A stretch of DNA of 64,000 nucleotides from Microbacteriaceae bacterium (GCA_025464975.1 JAODMT010000024.1:1-64000), one strand, 5' to 3'; positions 47,345 to 55,828 are shown, counted from the first letter of the stretch. Notes: generated from the sequence alone by a model not told the origin. Translations and numbers: made by a program.

Positions 47345-48040
47345 TTACCGACCCGTTGGATCAATATCGGCGGTGCCCGCTTGGGCCGATGTCAGTCTGA
47401 CAAGGAGGAGCGCGCGGGTTGTTCTGATGGTGCTGGCCACTGTGACCCGGGGATCGCCGAGGGGTTCAAGGTAGAACAGGGCGGGTTTCCCGAGGGCGAG
47501 TTGGGCGATTTCGAGGAGCTTGATGAGCTGGCCGTCGCCGCGAAGCTGGCTGGCTGGCACCGTGGCGTGGGTTTGCGCGAGCCGGCCGGGGTGCCGGCGT
47601 ATCTCCATCTGGTCGATGTCCACCTCGTAGGTGGTGCCGCTGCGGGTGAGAATCCCGATTTTCCCGTCGCTGGGTTTGGGAGTGCGGCTGCGGTCGAATT
47701 CGATGCTGGGGGATTCGGCGCCGAATGCACGACGCAGAGTTTCGAGCGAGGCGAGGTAGGCCTGCATGTCCGCGGACGCCAGGGCTGCCGTGCGGGCTGA
47801 CACTCTGGTGCTGATTGTCCGCCGCCCGGGGAGGTCGAACCCGAACCGCAACCGGTAGCCACCGTTCGAGTCGAGGGTGACGACGACGATTCGGCGGATT
47901 GTCGCGGTGGTGTCGCCGGCCGCTTGGAACTCGATCTCGCCGGTCGCTTGCATCAGGGCAACCATCTGCGTCCGCGGGACCGGGGACCAGGCTGCGCCCG
48001 GAACTCGGGCCAGCATCATCAGGTCGGATTTCCGGCTCAT
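47345..48040 (-). CDS. Hypothetical protein sharing a TRSG domain with the gene at 48971
   Basis: 231 residues from the ATG at 48040, preceded by a good AAGGAG (48047-48053). I do not recognise the family. The N-terminal half is beta-rich and basic (RKSDLMMLARVPGAAWSPVPR; TIRRIVVVTLDSNGGYRLRFGF), and residues about 150-200 contain LTRSGTTYEVDIDQMEIRRHPG followed by LRGDGQLIKLLEIAQLALGKP, a pattern that recurs in the gene at 48971. It has no membrane segment. It is divergent from the helicase-associated-domain gene. A longer open frame to 48244 lacks a ribosome binding site. Confidence 0.65.
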   Translation of the reverse strand: MSRKSDLMMLARVPGAAWSPVPRTQMVALMQATGEIEFQAAGDTTATIRRIVVVTLDSNGGYRLRFGFDLPGRRTISTRVSARTAALASADMQAYLASLETLRRAFGAESPSIEFDRSRTPKPSDGKIGILTRSGTTYEVDIDQMEIRRHPGRLAQTHATVPASQLRGDGQLIKLLEIAQLALGKPALFYLEPLGDPRVTVASTIRTTRALLLVRLTSAQAGTADIDPTGR

Positions 48041-48246
48041 CGCGTCTCCTTCCGGTAGTTCTCCGCTTTCTGCGCCCCTTCTGGCGGCGGGCGGGTCGGT
48101 GTCGGCGACAGTACTGATCGGCTGGCCCGTGGTGTTCCCGTGCCGGAACGCTTCCGCCGGTTGGGCGCCGTGCCGCGCCGGGATTCGGTGATGCCGCGCA
48201 TAACCCTTTCGACACCCGCACGCCGGTGCGGGTCCGAAAGGCAACC

Positions 48247-48846
48247 GTGTTCATCCCGAAATATCTCCATGCCCTGAACGACGACTACCAGCAGCTGACC
48301 ACCCGCGATCCTGGATCGCTGACCGAGGACGAGGCCCGCTCGATCCGGTACTTCCGCACCGAACAGTCCATCGCGGCCGGGGGAACCCCGTCCACCGCCA
48401 CGTCGAGTCGCGTGCTCGGGTGGGTGACGTCGGTTCGAGCGGTGGACGACTTCATCGCGGCAGTGGGTCGCCTTCCGCGGGAGAACAACCGGGTTCGGCG
48501 GGCTGAGGTCTCTGCTGTGGAACGCGTGCTGGTGGAGTGGCTGCGCTACCAGCGCCGCCCGCGAACCCGGGAGACGCATTGCGACTACCAGCGCCGCCGG
48601 TTGGAGGCGTTCCCGGGTTTCTTGTGGGATCCGATCGCCGATCGCTGGTCAGAGACGTTTCGCGCTTACGAGCTGTTCCTGCACCAGCACCGTCGGGCGC
48701 CGTCGGTTCGTGCTGCCGATCCGGTTGAGCGGTCGCTTGCCGCCTGGGCGAGCAAGCAACGGCACTTGCGCCGGCGTGGGCAACTCGATCCGGCACGCGA
48801 ATCGGCGCTGACCAGGCTGCCGATCTGGGCCTGGGGTGCCCGGTAA
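48247..48846 (+). CDS. Orphan helicase-associated (HA) domain protein
   Basis: 199 residues from the GTG at 48247 (GAAAGG upstream; a GTG at 48226 is an alternative). Two tandem units near residues 85-130 and 140-199 follow the helicase-associated pattern: ERVLVEWLRYQRRPR and RRRLEAFPGFLWDP, then ERSLAAWASKQRHLRRRGQL and ALTRLPIWAWG. In large actinobacterial helicases such repeats lie at the C-terminus and are thought to bind nucleic acid; here they occur alone with no helicase domain. Possibly a stand-alone DNA-binding protein or a cut-down helicase tail. Confidence 0.68.
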   Translation: MFIPKYLHALNDDYQQLTTRDPGSLTEDEARSIRYFRTEQSIAAGGTPSTATSSRVLGWVTSVRAVDDFIAAVGRLPRENNRVRRAEVSAVERVLVEWLRYQRRPRTRETHCDYQRRRLEAFPGFLWDPIADRWSETFRAYELFLHQHRRAPSVRAADPVERSLAAWASKQRHLRRRGQLDPARESALTRLPIWAWGAR

Positions 48847-48970
48847 CCCGGCCCGGTTGCGGGCGATGGTTCCCGCAGTGCGTTCCGGCACGGGAACTTC
48901 CTGAGGTCGATCCCGGCTAGCGTCCGATCCACAGGGCCGGAGTCCAGTCCCGCCCGAAAGGAGGCACCTG

Positions 48971-49363
48971 ATGGCGGACACGAACCCAGCAGCCGAGCCG
49001 GTCGAGCACAGCTCCGGGGAGACTCGCGACCGGCTCACCGGCGACGAGGGTGGCCGGTGGCGGGTTGTCACCCGGTCGGGCAGCAACCATCTCTTCGACT
49101 TGGACGCCGGCACCGTGGAGCGTATTCCCGGTCCGAATGCGTCGACATCGATCAACGACACGTGCCGGCTGCTGCGCACCATCGAACGGTGTGAAGTGGG
49201 CAGTACCGGGGGATGGACGATGAAGTCAGTGGACTTCATGGTGGATTTTTATTGGCAGGTTTGCACTGTCATTGTTCGAATCGAACGCCTCTCCGACCCA
49301 GCTGAACCAGCTTTGCCACGACCTCCACTCGCCGATGCCGCGGTCAACTACACGGTCAAATGA
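48971..49363 (+). CDS. Hypothetical protein with the same TRSG domain as the gene at 47345
   Basis: 130-residue acidic protein with a strong ribosome binding site AAAGGAGG (48956-48963). Residues about 28-85 read WRVVTRSGSNHLFDLDAGTVERIPG and then INDTCRLLRTIERCEVGSTGGWTMKSVDF, matching the TRSG-DxD-RxPG pattern seen in the gene at 47345. The C-terminal tail after residue 100 is not conserved-looking and could be altered. Function unknown; the second copy within 2 kb suggests one functional module. Confidence 0.6.
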   Translation: MADTNPAAEPVEHSSGETRDRLTGDEGGRWRVVTRSGSNHLFDLDAGTVERIPGPNASTSINDTCRLLRTIERCEVGSTGGWTMKSVDFMVDFYWQVCTVIVRIERLSDPAEPALPRPPLADAAVNYTVK

Positions 49364-49418
49364 GATTCCACGAATCTCACATGAGTCTCCGCCCCTACTG
49401 CAGATAGGAGGAGGCCCG

Positions 49419-49595
49419 CTGAGGGATCCGGAAGCTTTCCAATACGAGGTGTTTTGGTCTGAGGAGGATCAGGCGTGGATCGGGATCGTGGACGAATTGC
49501 CGTCGCTTTCTTGGCTAGCGGACGATCGAGGCTCTGCCGCCGAAGGAATCCGACGGCTGGTCAGCCGCATCGAAGCGGACCGGCCAGAGAGCTAA
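49419..49595 (+). CDS. HicB-like small protein, possible CTG start
   Basis: A 58-residue frame in good HicB-type antitoxin form: FQYEVFWSEEDQAWIGIVDE, LPSLSWLADDRGSAAEGIRRLV, SRIEADRPES. A strong AGGAGGAGG precedes it at 49407-49414 and the only suitably spaced codon is CTG at 49419. No ATG, GTG or TTG lies in the right place, so either CTG is used or the original start was mutated. No HicA toxin gene is next to it. It may be a degraded antitoxin or an uncharacterised stand-alone HicB-like protein. Confidence 0.45.
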   Translation: MRDPEAFQYEVFWSEEDQAWIGIVDELPSLSWLADDRGSAAEGIRRLVSRIEADRPES

Positions 49596-49650
49596 AACCA
49601 TGGAACAACACATGGAAGGGAACCAATCGGGCGACGAAATTGTCCAAGGT

Positions 49651-50052
49651 CTATCCCGAGAACGAGTCGTCGTCGAGCATCGCCCGTACGGCGGCCGCTA
49701 CCTCGGCGAACCGTCCCTCGCGGAGCGCGTCTACCGCAGTGTCGTAGCCCAGCCAGGGGTTCGCTCCGATGAACCACACCCGCGCGACGTCGGCGCCGTG
49801 TTCGGTTGAGACCGCCGACCAGGTCTCGTATGCGACGCGCAGCCGAGTGGCCTGTTCCTCGGTTGGCGGGCTCGCGTCCGGGTTCTCCCATTCGCGAGAT
49901 GCGGTCGGGTCACTCTCGCCTGTGAGGGCGGCAACCAAGGTGGGGCCGAGGGCCGCGTTTAGCTCGCGCGTGATTTCAACGATGTTCATCGACGGTCGCG
50001 GTCGCTCTGCGAGGGTTGCGCGCCAAGTTTCGTCGGACGGGACGACGTCCAC
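49651..50052 (-). CDS. Xre/MbcA/ParS-type antitoxin
   Basis: 133 residues from the GTG at 50052 (or 112 from the ATG at 49989). The N-terminal half is a degenerate HTH region (NIVEITRELNAALGPTLVAALTG), the C-terminal half carries the toxin-binding domain of the MbcA/ParS antitoxins: VARVWFIGANPWLGYDTAVDALREG followed by FAEVAAAVRAML. In these systems the partner is a RES-domain toxin; none is visible on either side. The neighbouring gene upstream on the same strand (50062-50565) is unrelated to RES proteins as far as I can see, but sits where a partner could be. Confidence 0.72.
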   Translation of the reverse strand: MDVVPSDETWRATLAERPRPSMNIVEITRELNAALGPTLVAALTGESDPTASREWENPDASPPTEEQATRLRVAYETWSAVSTEHGADVARVWFIGANPWLGYDTAVDALREGRFAEVAAAVRAMLDDDSFSG

Positions 50053-50061
50053 CCAGCCCGC

Positions 50062-50565
50062 TCAACCGACTTCACCGATCTCAGGCTCTACCGTCAGAAA
50101 GTCGCACCACTTTCGTCGCGTCAGCTCCGTCTGTAGTTCTCGCATCAGCGGTGTGGACTCCAGCCACTCCCGAGCAGTCCCGCTTTACGAGCATTCCGGG
50201 AAGGCGTCGCGATAGGCGCGGGCCAGACGGGGGCCCTGGTCTATCAAGAACGCGATGACGTTGCGCAGGTAGTGGTCGGTGAAGTCTGTCCGATCGCAGA
50301 TCCGATGCGGCATGGCAAAAATGTCTACCCACCTCTCGGCTTGATCGAAAACGCGCACGTCAAGCATGCCGGGCGGCGTCGCCTCGAAAGCCGTGAACGG
50401 CGGCATCTCGCCGGCGGCGACTTGTGCCCACACGGCTGCAGCGCGGTGGATGCCCTCAAGCAGCACCTCTGGAGACACTGATCGTTCTTTCGAGCGGCGA
50501 ATGAGCTCAGAGCTGTCATACCCGGCCTGGCTCGTGGCCCAGCGAACCTCGTCCCAACGATCCAC
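50062..50565 (-). pseudogene. Hypothetical protein with an in-frame stop at codon 127
   Basis: From the GTG at 50565 (GGGGAA upstream) a 126-residue frame ends at a TAA at 50185-50187. The same frame continues for 40 more codons with protein-like content (AREWLESTPLMRELQTELT, RRKWCDFLTVEPEIGEVG) before a TGA at 50062, nine bases before the antitoxin start. The simplest reading is a nonsense mutation in a 167-residue gene that formed an operon with the antitoxin. No family is recognised; residues 70-110 are rich in aromatic and acidic residues. A two-gene alternative is that the truncated 126-residue form is functional. Confidence 0.5.
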
Positions 50566-51403
50566 CGATTCCCCACTTTCCCGCCCAAGTCATGCCAGTT
50601 GGCGACCTGATCTTCGCGACCGAAAGAGCGCGTGTTGTGCGATCACCCTAATTTCGCGAGCCCGTTTGTCTGTCCCGTGCGGGAAAGCAAGTGACTTTGC
50701 TCGGCGTGCATCCGTCGCATGTGAATTGCCATAGCTCATACGGGCCGGTGACTGACCAATGCCTTTCTCGAGCTGGTTGCGCTTCAGAGCATTGTGGGGA
50801 CGATTCGGCACCTGGGGACAAGATTGACGCCCGAAGCCGAGGCGTATCCAGACCGACTACCGGCGACCTGTGGGTCCAGCGACGCGAAACGCCTCGGTCG
50901 CGGCAGGATCGAGCCGCGTCTCGCCTTGCGTCTGGCTCAGAGCCAGCTCGGCGGAGGTAATTCGATGAGCCTGCCAGCACGGTCACACAACCGCCCTCCG
51001 TCCGGGGAGCACAAACCCAGCACAGAAGGGTGTGCGTTCAACGATGCGAGACGCGCATCCAGAGGGATTTTTCGTGAGGCCGCGGCCTTGTCCTGTGCCG
51101 CCCGAGTTCCTTGATCTGCTGCCGGACGCGAACGCTGGGCTATTGGACGGGCATATGTCTAAAGAATCTAAAAGTGCCCTAAACGGCTACCAGCGAACGA
51201 TCAGCCGGCGTCCGGCTTCAGCAACGAAAACGTAGAACTCACCCGGCACTGGTGGCGCCGTTTTGGGTCGGCGTTGACGCCCCGCGAGTCGTACAAATAT
51301 GCATCGCGAAGATTGTCAAAAATGTATCGTGAGGGAGGCGAAAAACGCATTGCGATGTGGCCAAGCGGCCGATCTCAAGAGAAATGTGAGTCAGCTTCGG
51401 TGT
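50566..51403. other. 838-base gap without a convincing gene
   Basis: Several short frames exist on both strands, the longest about 106 codons at 50794-51114, but none has a good ribosome binding site, a recognisable domain or consistent coding bias. The part from about 51150 to 51400 is more A/T-rich than the surroundings. Likely decayed DNA or a mobile-element scar. Confidence 0.6.
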
Positions 51404-51877
51404 TCACACGCCAAAGGTTCGGTGGTCCGCGATCAGTTTGAATAAGTGGTGGAGGTTGGTTCCCAGCCTGCGGTCACCATTGCTGCTTGCCATCGCGCGG
51501 AGGTGCCGGGTGTCGGTGGCCTCGAGAACGATTCCTGTTGCGGCGACAGCGACCGGAAGTCTCAGGGTCGCGCCGCAGGCAACCTCGGATGAGGCGAGCA
51601 CTCTGCCCGGCGATGCGCGGGTCTTGACAGCGATGTGAACGGTACCGGTGCCGGTGCACACAGCAAGCACGTCGTATTCACCGCTCGGGATGCCGGGCAG
51701 TTCGACGCTGGCGTGTGCGCTTCTTGACCCGCTATGAACCCTGAGATCTCCGCCAGCACTACCCTGCCCGTTGGGGTCGCTGAGCAGGGCGCTCATCCGA
51801 TCGGACCATTCATGGGTAGGCGCCGGTGCTGCCGTACAGCCAGCCAGGATCGAGATGCCCACGCCGACAATCATCAC
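51404..51877 (-). CDS. Hypothetical lipoprotein
   Basis: 157 residues from the GTG at 51877, with a short signal sequence MIVGVGISILAGC whose LAGC is a clear lipobox (cleavage before Cys14). The mature part has two beta-rich segments (HASVELPGIPSGEYDVLAVCTGTGTV region and LRLPVAVAATGIVLEA). No family is recognised. It stands alone in the accessory region between the gap above and an IS256 remnant; the signal peptide lacks the usual basic residues at its N-terminus, so the true start may be a few codons upstream. Confidence 0.6.
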   Translation of the reverse strand: MMIVGVGISILAGCTAAPAPTHEWSDRMSALLSDPNGQGSAGGDLRVHSGSRSAHASVELPGIPSGEYDVLAVCTGTGTVHIAVKTRASPGRVLASSEVACGATLRLPVAVAATGIVLEATDTRHLRAMASSNGDRRLGTNLHHLFKLIADHRTFGV

Positions 51878-51911
51878 GGCAACGACGACTTAGGGATTTG
51901 CGAAGGACTGA

Positions 51912-52142
51912 TCAGCGAAGCGCCTGGACCACCGTCGCCCACCACTCATCCGGCGATTTCAGTGCATCCAGGATCACCGGATGCTCGTCCGCGACAGGCG
52001 GCTCGAAGGCGGCGAGATGCGCTTCGAGCACTTCTTTGACGACATGGTGTCGAGAGCCAGCGGTGGCGTTTGCCTGCCGCCACTCGCGGACAAGCTCGAG
52101 CGGAGCATCCAGACAGGAATCGCGGGGATCCGGTCTCGTCCA
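51912..52142 (-). pseudogene. Truncated hypothetical gene fused out of frame to an IS256 remnant
   Basis: The C-terminal 70 or so codons, CLDAPLELVREWRQANATAG then HHVVKEVLEAHLAAF, ending DEWWATVVQALR, read like the tail of a soluble protein. The beginning is missing: upstream the frame runs out of phase into transposase DNA. Probably a gene truncated by IS insertion. Function not recognisable. Confidence 0.4.
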
Positions 52143-52317
52143 CGGCAACGGTGCGGCCAGCATCTTCGGTGATCTTCGAGATCGTGTCCTTGGAGACCTT
52201 CGCCCCATAAACCTCATCGAAGTGCGCAGCGATCTCCCCGGTCGTCAGGCCCCGGGGCTGAGTGAGAGCACGATCTGATCGATACCATCCAGACGCCGTT
52301 TCAGCTTATCGGCTAGA
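52143..52317 (-). pseudogene. IS256-family transposase remnant with frameshift
   Basis: Reading the minus strand with one frame change gives LADKLKRRLDGIDQIVLSLS, then GLTTGEIAAHFDEVYGAKVS and KDTISKITEDAGRTVAVDE, the conserved N-terminal region of IS256-type transposases (RGMTTREI..HLxEIYGxxVSxxTISxIT). The frame breaks inside a GGGG run near 52254. Only about 58 codons remain, so the copy is inactive; it ends within five bases of the AraC gene stop. Confidence 0.65.
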
Positions 52318-53353
52318 GGGATGCACGCCTGATCGTGTCTGATGGTTGCTCAGAGAAACGACGGCGGTAGTCGGTTGCGAAGCGTCCCAGGTGCCCGATT
52401 CCCCATTTCGCGGCGACCTCGGTAACGGTGACCGATCCGGGCTCGGCGTTGGAGAGCTCCGCGCGGGCACGTTCCAGTCGGAGTTCACGCAGATAGCCCA
52501 TCGGGGTGGTGCCAACCGATCGGCGGAACCCTTCTTGGAGGCTGCGAACGCTGACGGCGACCTCGCTCGCCAGGCCGGATACGGTCCAGGGGTGCTCGGG
52601 GTGCGCCCTGAGCAAATCGACTGCTTTCGCCACCGGCCGCGATCCGGCTGAGGCAACGGTGGAGTTGAGGGCCTCAGAGTAGTTGTGTGGTTGGGCAAGG
52701 AGCAGTGACCCCATCAGTACTTGCTCTAGCCGTTGTTCCGAAAGTGGATGTTTGAGCAGGCCCTGCTCGTCGTTCGATGCGAGATCGATGAGGTGAAGGG
52801 TCTGCAGCACGGCGCATCCTGCACTTGTCGTGAGGTCCAGCTCAGAGGAGAACTCCAACGGCTTGGTGACGGCGTGGCCGAGGTAATTCTCTAGTTCAAG
52901 ATTCAGCCCGGCGGCTGGAATCATGACCGACAATTGTGCGAATTCCGCGTCGCAATCCAAATCGGCCGGCAGGCCGGGCGTGAATACAGCGGCCGTACGC
53001 GGTGTCCCATATACCGGCGCACGGTGGCCCCCGCGCATCGTTGCCCGGCCTGCCAGTGGTATATCGACGTGGAAGTTGGTGGCGTGGGCGGTACGAATAC
53101 GCACGGCGTCACCGAAGCGGAGATACCCGAGCGTCACACGACCGACTTTGACGACGTTGAGAGACATGTTCAGCCTCGTCGCCGCCGACGCGTTCGGGAA
53201 GTCCAGCGGCAGGAACACGTCGCTCAATACCAGGCGTGCGTCATCGAGGTCGCTGCAGGACGCGACCGGGTGGCGCCGGAACGGCTCGGACGTTGCTAAT
53301 GGCACTCCGGGAGTATAGGCACGATTTTTGCGCATTCGTGGGGCTGTGGACAA
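52313..53353 (-). CDS. AraC-family transcriptional regulator
   Basis: 346 residues with an N-terminal AraC-binding-like sensor domain (about 30-200) and a C-terminal double HTH domain at about 245-345: HPWTVSGLASEVAVSVRSLQEGFRRSVGT and VTEVAAKWGIGHLGRFATDYRRRFSEQPS. The FATDYRRRFSE signature is typical. It follows the kinase gene in the same direction with a 66-base gap and may regulate the sugar-acid genes. GTG start at 53353; an ATG six codons later is equally possible. Its 3' end abuts an IS256 remnant but the HTH is complete. Confidence 0.88.
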   Translation of the reverse strand: MSTAPRMRKNRAYTPGVPLATSEPFRRHPVASCSDLDDARLVLSDVFLPLDFPNASAATRLNMSLNVVKVGRVTLGYLRFGDAVRIRTAHATNFHVDIPLAGRATMRGGHRAPVYGTPRTAAVFTPGLPADLDCDAEFAQLSVMIPAAGLNLELENYLGHAVTKPLEFSSELDLTTSAGCAVLQTLHLIDLASNDEQGLLKHPLSEQRLEQVLMGSLLLAQPHNYSEALNSTVASAGSRPVAKAVDLLRAHPEHPWTVSGLASEVAVSVRSLQEGFRRSVGTTPMGYLRELRLERARAELSNAEPGSVTVTEVAAKWGIGHLGRFATDYRRRFSEQPSDTIRRASL

Positions 53354-53419
53354 TCTGGCCTGCGCTTCCTTCGACTGCAGTTGGCTTTGGTGGTGGGGCG
53401 TGCCAGGTCAGCGCTGGCT

Positions 53420-54394
53420 TCAGCGGGAAACGGGCTCCGCCGATTCGATGCCAGCGAACTCAGAACGACTCGGAAGTCCTTCCCAGTCACCGGATACGAG
53501 GCACACATGCGCGCCAACCGTGACGGCAGTCAGAAGGCACGACGAGACGCTTTCTCCCAGCAGGAAGTCAGAGAGGAAACCCGCAACGAAGCCGTCGCCT
53601 GCCCCGACAGTGTCGACGGGCGTGATCGGAATCGCGTCTTGCGTGTATTCCAGCCCCGCGGACACCGCGACCGCACCTAGCGCTCCACGTTTTATGACCG
53701 CATGACCCGCTCCCAGTTCAGAGAGACGATGCGCGAGTTCGATTGGCCCCCACGCGGGGCCGACGACGATCTCTGCTTCATCCTCGCCGGCGAACACGAA
53801 GTCCGACCGCTCAATGATCCGTCGGTAGATCGGGGCCGCTTCATCATGTCTCCAGAGCCGCCCGCGGTAATTGAGGTCGAATGAGACCGCTACGCCCGCT
53901 TCGCGGGCGACCTCGATGGCGAAGAACGTTGCCTTCCGCGCGATCGGTGACAAGGCAGGAGTGATCCCGGTGATGTGCAGGATCGATGCCGATTTGATGA
54001 GCGCGGAGTCGATGTCGTCAGGGCATAACCGTGAGCCGGCATTTCCATTGCGGTAGTACCAGACCTTGGTTTCACGACTGTTTCGTCGTTCCTTGATCAT
54101 TAGGCCTGTGGGAGCCTCGCTATCCCGGATTGCGATCGCGGTCACGCCCTCCGCCTGAAGCTCTCGCAGGATGAGGTCTCCGAGCGAGTCGTCGCCAACG
54201 CGCCCCATCCAGGCGGCGTCCGTGCCGAGCCTGCGCAACGCGATCGCCACGTTGCTTTCGGAGCCGCCCATTCCCAGGGTCATTGATCGGCAATGCTGCA
54301 GTGGCCCTGCGGTGTCGGCACTCACGAGCGCCATGGTCTCACCTAACGTCACGACAGGCCCCGTCCTCAACGCAGCATTCGTGCCGAGTGTCAT
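53420..54394 (-). CDS. PfkB-family sugar kinase (2-keto-3-deoxygluconate kinase-like)
   Basis: ATP-dependent kinase, most likely making 2-keto-3-deoxy-6-phosphogluconate. The 324-residue product (ATG at 54394) has GETMALVS and GGSESNVAIALRRLG at the N-terminus, the KDG-kinase-like substrate region RNGNAGSRL, and the C-terminal ribokinase motif DTVGAGDGFVAGF with the catalytic aspartate. Its ATG overlaps the aldolase TGA in an ATGA arrangement, so the two are translationally coupled, supporting a shared pathway. A frame open to 54532 on this strand is upstream read-through, not the start. Confidence 0.87.
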   Translation of the reverse strand: MTLGTNAALRTGPVVTLGETMALVSADTAGPLQHCRSMTLGMGGSESNVAIALRRLGTDAAWMGRVGDDSLGDLILRELQAEGVTAIAIRDSEAPTGLMIKERRNSRETKVWYYRNGNAGSRLCPDDIDSALIKSASILHITGITPALSPIARKATFFAIEVAREAGVAVSFDLNYRGRLWRHDEAAPIYRRIIERSDFVFAGEDEAEIVVGPAWGPIELAHRLSELGAGHAVIKRGALGAVAVSAGLEYTQDAIPITPVDTVGAGDGFVAGFLSDFLLGESVSSCLLTAVTVGAHVCLVSGDWEGLPSRSEFAGIESAEPVSR

Positions 54395-55052
54395 TGTGCA
54401 CCCACCCACGCGGGCACGAAGGAGACCGCTCGCCTCGCACGGTCGGCGAGCTCGGCCAGGGAACCTCCGACGAAAGCGTCTCCCACAAGCGAACCGCCAA
54501 GACTCACGGCGAGCGCGCCCGCCTCGAACCACTCTGGTATCTCATCGATGCCGACGCCACCGGAAGGAACGAACTGAAGCGAAGGGAACGGGCCGCGGAG
54601 ATAGTTTGCGAATGTAACCCCGACAGTTGCAGCGGGGAATATCTTGACTGCTGCCGCCCCGGCGACCCACGATGAGTGGAGCTCGGTTGGGGTGAAACCC
54701 CCGGAGATCACCGGGATGCCTGCAGCTCGACCGCACGCGATGACCTCGAGATCCGAAGCCGGAGTCACGAGGTAGTGCGCACCAGCTTCGATCGCACGCC
54801 TGGCATCCGCTACTTGAACGATCGTCCCGACCCCGATGACGCAGCCATCGGGCGCTGGCCCAGCAGCGCTGGCAGTTTCTCCAGCGTGCCCGGAGTCGAG
54901 AGCGTGCGTTCGATCGAGTCGATGCCGTTGTTTACCAGGACATCGATGACGTCGCGATAGAGCGCCGCCTCTTCTGCCCGGAGCACGGCGATCAATGGAT
55001 GCTCGCGCACACGCGCCGATAGCTCGGAATTGAAAGACGGGGGCGATATCAC
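54391..55052 (-). pseudogene. eda: KDPG/KHG aldolase with a single-base frameshift
   Basis: Cleaves 2-keto-3-deoxy-6-phosphogluconate to pyruvate and glyceraldehyde 3-phosphate. The N-terminal part reads in one frame from the GTG at 55052 (HPLIAVLRAEEAALYRDVI, NNGIDSIERTLSTPGTLEKL, PALLGQRP) and the rest in another (DGCVIGVGTIVQVADARRAI, PVISGGFTPTEL, then AVKIFPAATVG with the Schiff-base lysine). Joining them needs one added base near 54850, where a run of three C in the coding strand would be four. Both halves are otherwise well conserved, so this is either a recent mutation or a sequencing error. Coupled to the kinase gene. Confidence 0.85.
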
Positions 55053-55087
55053 GGACGAATCCTCTGAATTTGGTGGCGTATTGGCGG

Positions 55088-55801
55088 CTAATTCGTGCTG
55101 AGCGGCGCGGACTCACGCAGATGAGGGATCAGATCCTCCCATGCCTTACCCGTCACATATGTGCTCTCCAGGCTGAACGAGCAATCGTTCGTGTCTCTCA
55201 GCGAGGTGGGGCCGGGGAAGCCGATTACCTCCCAGCCGATTCGGTCCCGATTGCCGCCGTAGAACGGATCGCCATAGAACCCTTGTCTGGTGTGTAATGC
55301 GAGCAGGTTGAAGAACGTCAGGCGGTGGTCGGACGCCGACTGCAGGATCGTCCCGATCGACTCTGCCCGCCCCGGCCCGAGCGGCTCGGGCTTCGGCGCG
55401 CCCGAGAGAGTGACAAGCACCGCGTCCTGCTTGGCCTCGTCGAGCTCGGTGAAGGGTGAGTCGAAAATCTCGTTCGAGAGCCGGTCGAGATCGCGGACTC
55501 CCTCGGAGTAGGCGCAGCGAAGGGCCTCCACCCGCCTCGTCCACGATTGCGCCGGATGGCCGTCGAGCTCGAGGAATCCCGAGCCGTCGGCGGCCGCATA
55601 GATGTATTCGATACCGGATAGATAACGATCGATGTAACGGACCACCGCGGCTTCACGCGCGCCGGGCTGGTGATCGGTCGGGATGATCCTGGCTGTAGCA
55701 TCCTCGATCGTTTGCCATTGGTGTTCGTCGAAGAACAGGCGTTCTGGGGCATCGACGGCGACGCGCGGCTGGATCACTCGCCAATGAGCTCTGCAGACCA
55801 T
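55088..55801 (-). CDS. Gluconate 2-dehydrogenase subunit 3-like protein
   Basis: 237-residue protein of the gluconate_2-dh3 family, the small partner of GMC-type membrane sugar dehydrogenases. Recognisable segments are FFDEHQWQTIEDATARIIPTD, VVRYIDRYLSG and HTRQGFYGDPFYGGNRDRIGWEVIGFPGP. No Tat signal is seen at this start, unlike many homologues, so an upstream start or cytoplasmic location is possible. AGGAGG precedes the ATG at 55801. It follows the GMC flavoprotein gene by 27 bases on the same strand, and the pair probably forms one enzyme. Confidence 0.88.
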   Translation of the reverse strand: MVCRAHWRVIQPRVAVDAPERLFFDEHQWQTIEDATARIIPTDHQPGAREAAVVRYIDRYLSGIEYIYAAADGSGFLELDGHPAQSWTRRVEALRCAYSEGVRDLDRLSNEIFDSPFTELDEAKQDAVLVTLSGAPKPEPLGPGRAESIGTILQSASDHRLTFFNLLALHTRQGFYGDPFYGGNRDRIGWEVIGFPGPTSLRDTNDCSFSLESTYVTGKAWEDLIPHLRESAPLSTN

Positions 55802-55828
55802 AAGAGATTGCCTCCTGTTGGGTTGGTG

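Noticed and set aside
50794-51114. 106-codon plus-strand frame in the accessory gap
   Set aside because: No ribosome binding site, low-complexity composition and no domain.
55006-55014. CTCGCGCAC resembling the 3' end of tRNA-Leu as a distal att site
   Set aside because: Only nine bases match and the word is common in this GC-rich sequence; it also lies inside the aldolase coding region.
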